Of a stretch of DNA of 64,000 nt, positions 55,558 to 63,976 are shown one piece after another. This DNA is from Halobacterium sp. R2-5 (lineage in GTDB: Archaea > Halobacteriota > Halobacteria > Halobacteriales > Halobacteriaceae). The first letter of the stretch is position 1, and each line of letters starts with the position of its first letter. The stretch lies in NCBI RefSeq assembly GCF_011734195.1, contig NZ_JAANTH010000002.1:62001-126000 (forward strand), written 5' to 3'. The position numbers and the translations under genes are program-made. The notes below the pieces were generated by a model. The model worked only from the letters and a program-made list of their open reading frames with translations, was not told where the DNA came from and did no database searches.

Positions 55558-55869
55558 ATGGAAATCGAGATTCTGGAGCAGGAGGACAACCCCCTGCTTC
55601 ACCGGACTGAGGTCAAATTCGAGATCGAACACGAGGACGCCACGCCGTCGCGGCTCTCCGTGCGGGACAGCCTCGCGGCGAAACTCGACAAGGACTCCGA
55701 GGAAGTCGTCATCCACGAGCTCGACACGAAGTTCGGGATGCGGAAGACCGTCGGCCGCGCGAAGACCTACGAGTCCCCGGAGGACGCCGCCGAGGTCGAA
55801 CACGAGCACATGCTCGACCGGAACAAGATCGGCGCCGAGGAGGAAGCCGACGCGGAGGAGGCCGAATAG
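55558..55869 (+). CDS. rps24e: 30S ribosomal protein S24e
   Basis: A 103-residue ribosomal protein with the family features EQEDNPLLHRTEVKFEIEHE and FGMRKTVGRAKTYES. An acidic haloarchaeal tail (EEEADAEEAE) closes it. The stop is directly followed by the S27ae ATG, with one base shared (TAGATG lacks a gap). Confidence 0.95.
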   Translation: MEIEILEQEDNPLLHRTEVKFEIEHEDATPSRLSVRDSLAAKLDKDSEEVVIHELDTKFGMRKTVGRAKTYESPEDAAEVEHEHMLDRNKIGAEEEADAEEAE

Positions 55870-56004
55870 ATGCCCCGGAGCGACTACTACAACGACGACG
55901 GCACCACGGACAAGGAGATGTGCCCGCGCTGCGGGGACACGTTCCTCGCGGACCACGGCGACCGGCAGTACTGCGGGAAGTGCGGCTACACCGAGTGGGA
56001 CTAA
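55870..56004 (+). CDS. rps27ae: 30S ribosomal protein S27ae
   Basis: A 44-residue zinc-ribbon ribosomal protein (CPRC and CGKC pairs, ending GYTEWD). It is too short for most gene finders. It lies between rps24e and the Kae1-Bud32 gene, the standard archaeal order. Confidence 0.95.
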   Translation: MPRSDYYNDDGTTDKEMCPRCGDTFLADHGDRQYCGKCGYTEWD

Positions 56005-56012
56005 CCCGGTAG

Positions 56013-57641
56013 ATGCGGGTTCTCGGAATCGAGGGGACAGCGTGGTGTGCGAGCGCGGCGCTGTACGATTCCGGGACTGATTCTGTCGTCATCGAGTCCG
56101 ACGCGTACGCGCCCGACAGCGGCGGCATCCACCCGCGCGAGGCCGCCGAGCACATGCGGTCGGCGATTCCCGAGGTCGTGGAGACCATCCTCGACGAGAG
56201 CGACGGTCAGGTAGACGCGGTCGCGTTCTCTCGCGGACCCGGCCTCGGGCCGTGCCTGCGAATCGTCGGGTCGGCGGCGCGCGCGCTCGCGCAGACGCTC
56301 GACGTCCCCCTCGTGGGCGTGAACCACATGGTCGCCCACCTCGAGATCGGGCGCCACCGCTCGGGATTCGACGCCCCCGTCTGCCTGAACGCCAGCGGCG
56401 CGAACGCCCACGTGCTCGCGTTCCGGAACGGCCGGTACCGCGTGCTCGGGGAGACGATGGACACGGGCGTCGGGAACGCCCTCGACAAGTTCACGCGGCA
56501 CGTCGGCTGGAGCCACCCCGGCGGCCCGAAAGTCGAATCCCACGCCAAAGACGGCGAGTACACGGACCTGCCGTACGTCGTGAAGGGGATGGACTTCTCC
56601 TTCTCCGGTATCATGAGCGCCGCCAAGCAGGCCTACGACGACGGCACGCCCGTCGAGGACGTCTGCCGCGGGCTGGAGGAGACGGTGTTCGCGATGCTCG
56701 CGGAGGTCAGCGAGCGCGCGCTCTCGCTGACCGGCCGGGACGAGCTCGTGCTCGGCGGTGGCGTCGCGCAGAACGACCGCCTGCGGGGGATGCTCGCGGA
56801 GATGTGCGAGCAGCGCGGCGCGGACTTCTTCGCGCCCGAACCCCGCTTCCTGCGGGACAACGCGGGGATGATCGCGGTGCTCGGCGAGAAGATGGCGCGC
56901 GCGGGCGACACGCTCGAAATCGAGGACTCCGCCATCGACTCGAACTTCCGGCCGGACGAGGTCCCGGTGACGTGGCGCGACCCCGAGCCGCCGGTGCGCC
57001 CGGACCGCGACGTCCTGCAGGGCGCGGAGGCCACCGTCACTTTCGAGAACGACCACGTGACGAAGGTACGGCTCCCGAAGAGCTACCGCCACGGCCGCCT
57101 CGACGCGCGCCTGCGCCGCGACCGCACCGTCCTCGAAGCCCGCCTGACGAGCGAGGCGCGCCGGCACGGCGTCCCCACGCCGCTTGTCTGGGACGTCGAC
57201 GTGCCGGAGTCGACGCTGACGCTCCAGCGCGTCGGCGACAGCGACCTCCGGGACGCCCTCACCGAGTCCCGCGTCCGGGATGTCGGCCGCCACCTCGCGG
57301 CGATTCACGACGCCGGGTTCGTGCACGGCGACCCGACGACGCGGAACGTGCGCGTGACCGCGGAGCAGTCACGGGACGAACCAGCGGGGAGCGAGACGAC
57401 CCGCGAGCGCGTCTCCGCGAGCGACGACCGCACGTTCCTCATCGACTTCGGGCTCGGCTACTACACGGACGACGTCGAGGACTACGCGATGGACTGCCAC
57501 GTCTTCGAGCAGAGCCTCGCGGGCACCGCCGACGACGCCGAGGCGCTGACCGCGGCGTTCGAGGACGCATACGGGGAGGCGGGCGACGAGGCGGTCCTCG
57601 ACCAGCTGCGAGCAATCGAGGGCCGCGGGCGCTACCAGTAG
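56013..57641 (+). CDS. Fused Kae1-Bud32: tRNA t6A synthase subunit and kinase
   Basis: A 542-residue fusion. Residues 1 to about 325 are Kae1 (TsaD): GIEGTAWCAS, the metal-binding NHMVAHLEIG, GNALDKFTRHVGW. Residues from about 335 are Bud32, with the catalytic loop GFVHGDPTTRNV and LIDFGLGYYTDDVEDYAMD. The KEOPS complex adds threonylcarbamoyl to A37 of ANN-decoding tRNAs. Fusion of the two subunits is common in euryarchaea. Confidence 0.95.
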   Translation: MRVLGIEGTAWCASAALYDSGTDSVVIESDAYAPDSGGIHPREAAEHMRSAIPEVVETILDESDGQVDAVAFSRGPGLGPCLRIVGSAARALAQTLDVPLVGVNHMVAHLEIGRHRSGFDAPVCLNASGANAHVLAFRNGRYRVLGETMDTGVGNALDKFTRHVGWSHPGGPKVESHAKDGEYTDLPYVVKGMDFSFSGIMSAAKQAYDDGTPVEDVCRGLEETVFAMLAEVSERALSLTGRDELVLGGGVAQNDRLRGMLAEMCEQRGADFFAPEPRFLRDNAGMIAVLGEKMARAGDTLEIEDSAIDSNFRPDEVPVTWRDPEPPVRPDRDVLQGAEATVTFENDHVTKVRLPKSYRHGRLDARLRRDRTVLEARLTSEARRHGVPTPLVWDVDVPESTLTLQRVGDSDLRDALTESRVRDVGRHLAAIHDAGFVHGDPTTRNVRVTAEQSRDEPAGSETTRERVSASDDRTFLIDFGLGYYTDDVEDYAMDCHVFEQSLAGTADDAEALTAAFEDAYGEAGDEAVLDQLRAIEGRGRYQ

Positions 57642-57682
57642 GTCCCCAAACTGATTTGAGTCCCGCCGCCGAACTGGCGCGT

Positions 57683-57958
57683 ATGGCCGAGAAACCGTCC
57701 AGCGGCGAACTGTTCGGCGTTCCGTACAACTTCGAGCGCCCGAAGCTCAGCCGGATGCTGCAGTCCTACTGGCAGCCCGGCGAGGGGATGCTCGTGGAGA
57801 AGCCGTTCGGCATCGGGTACACGCTGAACCTCGCGAACTGGCGGTCGTGGATCGTGCTGGCGGTCGCGGGCGGACTGCTCTGGCAGCAACAGCAGAGCGA
57901 CAGCGACGAGAGCGGCGACGGCGACGCGGAGGCCGTGGAAGTCGTCGTCGACGACTGA
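57683..57958 (+). CDS. DUF5808 domain membrane protein
   Basis: A 91-residue protein. The N-terminal part (GELFGVPYNFERPKLSRMLQ) has the DUF5808 pattern. One hydrophobic helix (about 53-69, WRSWIVLAVAGGLLW) is followed by a short acidic tail. Function is unknown. It lies 41 bases after the Kae1-Bud32 gene. Confidence 0.8.
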   Translation: MAEKPSSGELFGVPYNFERPKLSRMLQSYWQPGEGMLVEKPFGIGYTLNLANWRSWIVLAVAGGLLWQQQQSDSDESGDGDAEAVEVVVDD

Positions 57959-58001
57959 TTCTAATCGACGCTTCCAACTCGGTGCGGGTCGACGCGCCGG
58001 T

Positions 58002-58556
58002 ATGCGCACGCTCCGGTTCGTGACGACCAACCCCGGGAAGGTCCGGGAGGCCGAGCAGTACCTCGACGGCGTCTACGACGTCGAGCAACACGACTACGAC
58101 TACGCCGAGATTCAGAGCGACGAGCTCGCCGAAATCGCGGCCCGCGGCGCCGAAGACGCCTACGAGGCCCAGGACGCCGACGTCCCCGTCGTCGTCGACG
58201 ACGCGGGACTGTTCGTCCGCGCGCTCGACGGCTTCCCGGGGCCGTACTCGTCGTACGTCGAGGACACGCTCGGCGTCGAGCGCGTCTGGAATCTCGCGGA
58301 GGACCTCGAAGACCGCCGCGGCGCGTTCCGCTGTACGGTCGCGTACGCGGACGGCGACGTCACGGAGACGTTCTCGGGGGCCGTGCGGGGCACCATCGTC
58401 GCGCCGCGCGGGGACGGCGGGTTCGGCTACGACCCCATCTTCGAGCACGACGGCGAGACGTTCGCGGAGATGGACACCGACGAGAAGAACGCGCTCAGCC
58501 ACCGCGGCCGCGCGCTCGCGAAGCTCGCGGACTGGCTGGCGGACCGGCAGGACTGA
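58002..58556 (+). CDS. XTP/dITP diphosphatase (RdgB/HAM1 family)
   Basis: A 184-residue house-cleaning enzyme that hydrolyses deaminated purine nucleotides such as dITP and XTP. FVTTNPGKVREA, VVVDDAGLFVRALDGFPGPYSSYV, GFGYDPIFEHDG and LSHRGRAL are all family motifs. It closes the co-directional cluster begun by aIF2-gamma. Confidence 0.94.
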   Translation: MRTLRFVTTNPGKVREAEQYLDGVYDVEQHDYDYAEIQSDELAEIAARGAEDAYEAQDADVPVVVDDAGLFVRALDGFPGPYSSYVEDTLGVERVWNLAEDLEDRRGAFRCTVAYADGDVTETFSGAVRGTIVAPRGDGGFGYDPIFEHDGETFAEMDTDEKNALSHRGRALAKLADWLADRQD

Positions 58557-58557
58557 G

Positions 58558-59028
58558 CTACTCGCGGGGGTCGCGGTCCGGACCGGGGTAGTCGCCGCCG
58601 ACCACGGTCGGGTAGAGCTTCGCCGGGTCGAACAGCGCCGCGAAGCCGTCAGGCGCCTTCACGCTGACGTCCACGCGCTCCTTGAGCTCCATCCCGGCTC
58701 GCGCGGAGCGCAGGCGCTCGTCGTACGTGAGCACGTGTGCGGCGCCGCCGGCGTGTGCGGCGGCGAGCGCGGGCTGGTCGCCCTCGGGGTGGTCGACGAG
58801 CACCGCTTCGTCCTCGACGCGTTCGCGCCACTCCGCCGCGAGGTCGGCGTCGGCGAGCGCCGCAATCACGGCCTCGGCGTCGTCGAGCAGCGGGTCGCTG
58901 GCGACGAGGTCGACCCACGAGTGCGAGCGCACGTGGTCGAGCGCGTCCCGCGCGTCCCCGTCCGCGAAGAGGTCCGCGGCGAGCACGTCCGCGTCGGCCG
59001 TGACGCGCGCCGGGTTCACGTCAGTCAT
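58558..59028 (-). CDS. PIN-like protein (haloarchaeal, DUF7384-like)
   Basis: A 156-residue protein with PIN features: an N-terminal ADADVLAADLF strand with acidic residues, a central acidic helix, and HVLTYDERLRSA near the C-terminal acidic site. Nuclease activity is not established. Its start overlaps a small upstream reading frame by eight bases, which in turn overlaps the lipoprotein gene. Confidence 0.72.
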   Translation of the reverse strand: MTDVNPARVTADADVLAADLFADGDARDALDHVRSHSWVDLVASDPLLDDAEAVIAALADADLAAEWRERVEDEAVLVDHPEGDQPALAAAHAGGAAHVLTYDERLRSARAGMELKERVDVSVKAPDGFAALFDPAKLYPTVVGGDYPGPDRDPRE

Positions 59029-59119
59029 CGTCTCGGTGTTCGGTCAGCGCCGCGCGCACGTCGTCTGCGTCGGCGTCACGCTCGGCGGCGCGGTCGAACA
59101 GCTCGCGCCACGTGGTCAT
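59021..59119 (-). CDS. Small coupled protein upstream of the PIN-like gene
   Basis: A 32-residue frame, MTTWRELFDRAAERDADADD then VRAALTEHRDDD, with acidic haloarchaeal composition and good codon use. It overlaps the lipoprotein stop by four bases and the PIN-like start by eight, so all three are coupled. It may be an accessory or antitoxin-like peptide of the PIN protein; that role is inference. Confidence 0.6.
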   Translation of the reverse strand: MTTWRELFDRAAERDADADDVRAALTEHRDDD

Positions 59120-59883
59120 CTCGTTGCGGCCATCAGCCCTCGGACCTCCGTCCGGTACTCGTCGGGCGTGAGCCCGAGGTCGACGTCCACGGTGACGGAG
59201 ATGGCCTCAGAGAGGTCCGTCTCGGTCGTAGTCGCGAAGTTCTCGCCGGGGTACGCGCCGCCAGCGACGACGACGTAGTCGCCGTCGTTCCACACCGCGA
59301 GGTCGCCCGCGACCTCGATGGGCTCGCCCCCGAGCTCGAACGTCTCCCCGCCGGCCTCGTAGGACATGTCGCCGACCGGGAACTCCGCGCTGAACGTCGT
59401 GACGCCGGGGCTGGCGCCGGAGTCCGTCTCGAACTCCTCCTCGCCGGTCTTGGAGACGTTCTCCAGGCCGTTGTCCCGCATCTGCTGTTCGAACTGCTGC
59501 TCGGCGGCGGCCTCGACCTCGTTGAGCACCTCCTTGCGGCCGACGCCGCCGGGGAGGTTGTTGAGGTCCGGCGAGAAGTTGATGTGCGACGCCGAGTAGA
59601 TGGCCAGCGGCCCCTCGACCTGGCCGAGCGTCTTCTCGCGCACGTCGGCGGTGAGCGCTTCGTCCTCGTAGATCACCGACGAGGACGTCGCGGTGATCGT
59701 GACTGGCCCGTAGCTCTGCTCGAAGACGGTCTCCTCGCTGCTGTCGGTCTGCGTCCACCCGCCCTCGCTGAGCTCGCCTTCGGGAACTGACGGCGGTGCG
59801 ACCGAGCCGGCCGCGCTCGAACAGCCCGCGAGCGCGGCGAGCCCGGCGACGCCGGCGGCGCCGAGGAATCTGCGACGGTTCAT
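59116..59883 (-). CDS. DUF6517 family Tat-exported lipoprotein
   Basis: A 255-residue secreted protein. The N-terminus has a twin-arginine motif (NRRRFLG) and a lipobox ending LAGC. The mature part is mixed alpha/beta with repeated GWTQTDSSEETVFEQSYGP-type strands. The function of DUF6517 is unknown. It is first in a coupled three-gene unit. Confidence 0.82.
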   Translation of the reverse strand: MNRRRFLGAAGVAGLAALAGCSSAAGSVAPPSVPEGELSEGGWTQTDSSEETVFEQSYGPVTITATSSSVIYEDEALTADVREKTLGQVEGPLAIYSASHINFSPDLNNLPGGVGRKEVLNEVEAAAEQQFEQQMRDNGLENVSKTGEEEFETDSGASPGVTTFSAEFPVGDMSYEAGGETFELGGEPIEVAGDLAVWNDGDYVVVAGGAYPGENFATTTETDLSEAISVTVDVDLGLTPDEYRTEVRGLMAATR

Positions 59884-59942
59884 GCAACAGATTCGGACGC
59901 TCCGCGCTAATGGGTCTTCCGCCGCGCCTCGGCGGGCTGACG

Positions 59943-60809
59943 TTACGGGAGCGCGTCCTCGACGAGTGCCGCGAGCTCCGCTTCGGTGTCGTCGTCGGCG
60001 GGGCGGTGGGGCGACCGCACGGTCCCGGCGGGCTGGCCCCGCGAGCGCATCGCGGCTTTCAGCCCGGGGACGCCGTACTCGGCGGTGACGGCGTGGTTGA
60101 GGTCGAGCACGCGGCGGTTGACGTCCCGCGCGGCCTCGCCCTTGCCGGCGGCGTGCAGCTCCGCGATTTCGCTGGCGCGCTCGGGGACGACGTTCGACAC
60201 CGCGAGGATGCCGCCGTCCGCGCCCGCGTCGAGAGCGGGCGCGAACACGCCGCCGCTCCCGACGAACAACTCGAAGTCCGCGTCCGCGGTTCTCGCGCGC
60301 GTGCGCTGGAACGCCGTGAGGTCGCCCGAGGAATCTTTCATCCCGGCGACGTTCGGGTGGTCGGCCAGCGACCCCGCGGTCTCGGGGCTGAGCTTCACGT
60401 CCGTGTACGCGGGGACGCTGTAGAGGTACACCGGTAGCGGTGACTCGTCGGCGACCTCCCGGTAGTACGCTTCCAGGTCCGCGTCGTCGTGGTCGAAGTA
60501 GAACGGCGTCACGACGAGCGCAGCGTCGGCGCCCGCGTCGGCGGCGCGCTCGGTCGCCTCGAGCGTCTCCCGGATGCCGGGGCTGCCCGTGCCCGCGAGT
60601 ACGGGAACGTCGACGGCGTCGACGACGGTCTCGACGACCGCCGCGCGCTCGCCCGCGGTGAGCAGTTCGGCCTCGCTGTTCGACCCGCAGGGCACGATGA
60701 AGTCCACGCCCTCGTCGGTCACCCACGCGGCCAGGTCCGCGAGGGCGTCGTGATCGACAGCACCGTCCTCGTCGAAGGGCGTCGCCAGTGGCACACCGAG
60801 TCCGTCCAT
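59943..60809 (-). CDS. DapA/KdgA-family class I aldolase
   Basis: A 288-residue TIM-barrel lyase of the dihydrodipicolinate synthase superfamily. The Schiff-base lysine is in NVAGMKDSSGD and the proton-relay tyrosine is in VYLYSVPAYTDVKL. PCGSNSEAELLTAGER replaces the usual GTTGE motif. The family includes haloarchaeal 2-keto-3-deoxygluconate aldolase as well as DapA, and the substrate is not decidable here. No lysine or sugar genes are adjacent. Confidence 0.87.
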   Translation of the reverse strand: MDGLGVPLATPFDEDGAVDHDALADLAAWVTDEGVDFIVPCGSNSEAELLTAGERAAVVETVVDAVDVPVLAGTGSPGIRETLEATERAADAGADAALVVTPFYFDHDDADLEAYYREVADESPLPVYLYSVPAYTDVKLSPETAGSLADHPNVAGMKDSSGDLTAFQRTRARTADADFELFVGSGGVFAPALDAGADGGILAVSNVVPERASEIAELHAAGKGEAARDVNRRVLDLNHAVTAEYGVPGLKAAMRSRGQPAGTVRSPHRPADDDTEAELAALVEDALP

Positions 60810-60874
60810 GCAGCCACCCACGACGGCCGGCGACGTAGGCTTTCGCGTCGAGCCGGCGGTGCGTCTGACGAATC

Positions 60875-60993
60875 TTTATAACCCGTCGGTAACCACGGAC
60901 CACCTGGACGCGCGTTCGATTCTCCCCACCTCCCCCCGCGCGTCCGGCACTCCCCCACTCCCGCTTTCGATTCGAGTGAGAAGCGATTATATT
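60875..60993 (+). promoter_or_regulatory. Two candidate TATA boxes upstream of the second phosphate permease
   Basis: TTTATA at 60875-60880 and ATTATATT at 60986-60993. The second is centred about 31 bases before the GTG start of the permease. The first could give a longer transcript, perhaps for phosphate-dependent switching. Confidence 0.5.
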
Positions 60994-61020
60994 CCACTCG
61001 CTCCTAGCGTCGCCCGAACC

Positions 61021-62220
61021 GTGACAGGTACGCTGCTCGCTGTCGGCGTACTCATCGCGTGTTTCGTCGCGTACAACGTCGGCGGGTCGACGACGGGACC
61101 CGCGTTCGGGCCGGCCGTGGGCGCGGGCGCCATCTCGAAGGTGGGCGCCGCCGCGCTCATGTCGGTCTGCTTCTTCGCGGGCGCGTGGACGCTTGGCCGC
61201 CGGGTCGTGGACACGCTCGGCGAGGGTCTGCTCGCCGACCCCGGCGTGTTCACGCTCCCGGTGAGCATCACCGTCCTGTTCTTCGTCGGCGGCGCGCTCC
61301 TCGTCGGCAACCTCTCGGGCGCGCCCGCGTCGACGTCGATGACCGCGGTGGGCGCCATCGTCGGCCTCGGGCTCGCTGCCGACAGCGTGAACTGGGCGGT
61401 CGTCGGGGAGATCGCGAGCTGGTGGCTGGTGTCCCCGGCGATCGGCTTCTGGGTGTCCGTGATGATCGGGCGGTACGGCTACTCGCGCGTCGACCGCGTG
61501 TTCGCCATCGACCAGACCGACGGCCCGCTGCTCGACGTCGAGTGGACCGGCCCGCTCCCGCGGCCCGCGCTCGGTCCGAACACTACCCGCCGCGAGTTCG
61601 TGGGGACGCTCGTCGTCGTCGCCATCGGCTGCCTGATGGCGTTCAGCTCGGGGACGAGCAACGTCGCGAACGCCGTCGCGCCGCTCGTCGGGAGCGGCGA
61701 ACTCGGCATGAACACCGCCATCCTCGTCGGCTCCGCCGCCGTCGCGGTGGGCGCGTTCACGATCGCGCGGCGCACGATGGAGACGCTCGGCAACGACATC
61801 ACCGACCTCCCGCTCACCGCGGCCATCGTCGTCGCCGTCGTCAGCTCCACTATCGTCGTCTCGCTGTCGGCGGTCGGCATCCCCGCGAGCTTCGTCGTCA
61901 TCGCCACCATGTCCATCGTCGGCCTCGGCTGGGGGCAGGCGACCCGGACGTTCACCGTCGCGGACGCCGTGCGCGGCCGGGCGTCCCCGCGGGTGTCTGT
62001 CGGCGCGCTCACCGACGACGACGCACCCACCGTCGGCGACCCGGAGGTTGCGGGCGAGGACGCGACCAGCGACATCGGCGAGGACGCCCCCGAGGACCTC
62101 CCGGACAGCTCCGAGCTGTTCGACCCGTCGACGACCGTCCGCGTCGTCGCGATGCAGAACCTCGTCCCCGTCGCCGCCACCGTCGGGTCGTTCCTCGCGT
62201 TCGAACTCGCGTTCTTCTGA
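61021..62220 (+). CDS. PiT family inorganic phosphate transporter (copy 2)
   Basis: A 399-residue permease, a paralogue of the one at 35060-36235. The halves carry YNVGGSTTGPAFGPAVGAGAIS and FSSGTSNVANAVAPLVGSG. A long acidic linker (about 320-370) precedes the last helix. A GTG start is chosen by the conserved N-terminus and the TATA box upstream. It is divergent from the aldolase. Confidence 0.93.
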   Translation: MTGTLLAVGVLIACFVAYNVGGSTTGPAFGPAVGAGAISKVGAAALMSVCFFAGAWTLGRRVVDTLGEGLLADPGVFTLPVSITVLFFVGGALLVGNLSGAPASTSMTAVGAIVGLGLAADSVNWAVVGEIASWWLVSPAIGFWVSVMIGRYGYSRVDRVFAIDQTDGPLLDVEWTGPLPRPALGPNTTRREFVGTLVVVAIGCLMAFSSGTSNVANAVAPLVGSGELGMNTAILVGSAAVAVGAFTIARRTMETLGNDITDLPLTAAIVVAVVSSTIVVSLSAVGIPASFVVIATMSIVGLGWGQATRTFTVADAVRGRASPRVSVGALTDDDAPTVGDPEVAGEDATSDIGEDAPEDLPDSSELFDPSTTVRVVAMQNLVPVAATVGSFLAFELAFF

Positions 62221-62264
62221 GACCGGCGTAGCGCCTTTTAGCGGACGGGACGAAGGGGCGAGTG

Positions 62265-62657
62265 ATGCCACCGCTCAGTGGGCGACAGACGCAGTTCTAC
62301 ATCGACGTCGTCTACGGGATCGCGTTCAGTCTCGGCTTCGGCTACCTGCTGGTCTTCGGGATGGACGCTCGCGTCGCCGCGCTCCAGGGCGGCCTCGTGC
62401 TCGGGTACTTCCTGCGCGTCTGGGAGAACATGAGCATCTACGAGCAGATCCTCGAGGAGGAGGTCGCCCAGGAGGCCGAGACACAGGTCGCCGCGGAGGT
62501 CGAAGACCAGGTGTCGGGCGCGGTCGCCGACGAGGTGGAGACGCACGTCGAAGAACAGGTGGACGAACGCGTCGAGGAGCGCGTCGAGTCGGAGGTTAGC
62601 GACCAGGTCCAGGAGCGCATCGAGGACGCCGACCGCGTCAGCGACCCCTCGGCCTGA
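62265..62657 (+). CDS. Two-helix membrane protein with acidic coiled-coil tail
   Basis: A 130-residue protein. Two membrane helices lie at about 12-30 and 35-50. The C-terminal 75 residues are a heptad-like acidic stretch of repeated VEEQV/VEERV units, probably a coiled coil. It is unknown to me; a structural or adaptor role at the membrane is possible. The start may be the ATG or the GTG three bases upstream. Confidence 0.72.
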   Translation: MPPLSGRQTQFYIDVVYGIAFSLGFGYLLVFGMDARVAALQGGLVLGYFLRVWENMSIYEQILEEEVAQEAETQVAAEVEDQVSGAVADEVETHVEEQVDERVEERVESEVSDQVQERIEDADRVSDPSA

Positions 62658-62673
62658 CGCGCCGGCTCCGCCG

Positions 62674-62865
62674 CTACCCCGACCAGCCGCCGGGTACGTC
62701 GCCGCCGACGCGGTCGCGCCACGTGTCGAAGTCCGCGCTGCACTCGGGGTTCTCCTCGACGTGAATCATGAACCCCTTCCCCGGGGAGGCGACGTGCTCC
62801 CCGCAGAACGGGCACTGGTGGGGGTCCGTCTCGTGCGCGTCGGCGTTCGGGTTCTTCGCTGCCAT
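62674..62865 (-). CDS. Small zinc-finger-like protein (DUF7501-like)
   Basis: A 63-residue protein with CPFCGEHV, GKGFMIHVEENPEC and a C-terminal WRDRVGGDVPGGWSG. The C-x2-C...H...C set could hold one zinc. A TATA-like AGTTATATTT (62888-62897 complement) lies about 26 bases before the ATG, so the mRNA is probably leaderless. Confidence 0.75.
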   Translation of the reverse strand: MAAKNPNADAHETDPHQCPFCGEHVASPGKGFMIHVEENPECSADFDTWRDRVGGDVPGGWSG

Positions 62866-62909
62866 ACGAGACACTGGCCGCGAGAGAAATATAACTCTAT
62901 CCCGAATAC

Positions 62910-62945
62910 AGGTTATTCCGGTATAATGTGGTTATATATCAATTA
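62910..62945 (+). promoter_or_regulatory. Orphan AT-rich promoter-like tract
   Basis: TTATATA at 62932-62938 lies in the most AT-rich stretch of this end of the window and points towards DNA with no protein gene (62960-63138). It may serve an unannotated RNA. Confidence 0.4.
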
Positions 62946-63028
62946 AGACGTTCGAGGGGGTACTCCGACGCGGAGCTCACGCCGGAACGCGGAGCCGTGA
63001 CTCCGCAGTGAATCGCTCGGAAGAAGAG

Positions 63029-63110
63029 CCCGGGCCGGAATCTGAACGTCGTCAGACGGTCGCTCCATCGGTCGCGCTGCGACTGACTGGCTCAAATTCC
63101 GGCTACGGCG
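63029..63110. repeat. Degenerate inverted and direct fragments of the tRNA-Thr 3' end
   Basis: GCCGGAATCTGAAC at 63034-63047 resembles the tRNA-Thr T arm and 3' acceptor in the same (minus) orientation. TCAAATTCCGGC at 63092-63103 is an exact 12-base match in inverted orientation. Between them, on the minus strand, is GCGACCGATGGAGCG. Confidence 0.65.
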
Positions 63111-63138
63111 TCCGCTCGTCACGTGGCTCCTCGCAGAA

Positions 63139-63210
63139 AGCCTAGGCCGGAATTTGAATCCGGGGTCTCGTCCTTACCAAGGACGCGCTTTACCGCTAAG
63201 CTACCCAGGC
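63139..63210 (-). tRNA. tRNA-Thr (anticodon GGT)
   Basis: A 72-base tRNA. The acceptor GCCTGGG pairs with CCTAGGC with one G-U, and the discriminator is U as in archaeal tRNA-Thr. The anticodon stem CGTCC/GGACG has loop TTGGTAA, giving GGT. The T arm is CCGGA-TTCAAAT-TCCGG. CCA is not encoded. Confidence 0.95.
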
Positions 63211-63254
63211 ACGCATTCGTTAGAAGGCACGGGGACTTCTTTAGGCGTTTCGAT

Positions 63255-63917
63255 TCAGCGGTCGGCGGTCGAGGTGGGGCTGACGCGGTCGTCGGCCTGC
63301 CGGCTGCCGACTCGGGCCATCACGTCCTCGATCTCATCGGGGAGCGCGTCGCCGGCGCCGGGGAGCGGGACGGCCGCGTTGTCCGCGAGCCCGACGACGT
63401 ACTGGCGCAGCGCCACCGGCGTCTCGCCGCCCGCCGCGGTGCCGCCCGCGATGGCCGCGAGCTCGAAGACGTTCGACTCCAGCGAGCGCGACGTCGACGC
63501 GCGGCCCTCCTGCTCGTCGGTCTGCTGGCGGCCGAACTCCCGGACGGTCTGGACCGCGTGGCCGGCCGCCTCGGTGCGCGCGAGCAGCCGGAAGCCGCGC
63601 GCGACGAGCACGTCCGCCGCGAGCACGTCGAGGTCGTCGCCGGGGTCCTGTTCGTCGGTGTCCGCCCACGGCTCCTCGGCGACGAGGTCCCGCGTGGTGC
63701 GCAAGCCTTCGTAGATTAGCTGGACGCCCGCGGCCCGCCGCGTCACCGCGTCGTCGTCGGTCGACCCGTCGACGACGCGAGCGCTCAACACCGTGAGTAC
63801 GCCGGGGAGCATCGAGGACGACGCGACGTGGTCGTCGATGACCGCCCGGAGCCCGTCGGGCTCGATGTCCGCGACGGCGTCCCGGGCGGCAGCCCGCGCC
63901 TGCTCGGCCTCCTCCAT
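63255..63917 (-). CDS. Haloarchaeal helical protein (DUF7114-like)
   Basis: A 220-residue, almost wholly alpha-helical acidic protein (MEEAEQARAAARDAVADIEP, AAGVQLIYEGLRTTRDLVAEEPWAD, LDVLAADVLVARGFRLLARTEAA). The helices and the DVLVARGF..LA pattern recall polyprenyl synthase relatives, but the DDxxD motifs are not clear. Function is unknown. The ATG at 63917 is the conserved-looking start. Confidence 0.72.
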   Translation of the reverse strand: MEEAEQARAAARDAVADIEPDGLRAVIDDHVASSSMLPGVLTVLSARVVDGSTDDDAVTRRAAGVQLIYEGLRTTRDLVAEEPWADTDEQDPGDDLDVLAADVLVARGFRLLARTEAAGHAVQTVREFGRQQTDEQEGRASTSRSLESNVFELAAIAGGTAAGGETPVALRQYVVGLADNAAVPLPGAGDALPDEIEDVMARVGSRQADDRVSPTSTADR

Positions 63918-63976
63918 CGACGAAGCGTAGCGGCGGGAACGGCAAAGACCTTTGGAAACCGCCGCCACCGTCCGGT

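Noticed and set aside
60808-61020. N-terminal extension of the second PiT protein
   Set aside because: It covers two TATA-like boxes and is not hydrophobic; the conserved first helix begins right after the GTG at 61021.
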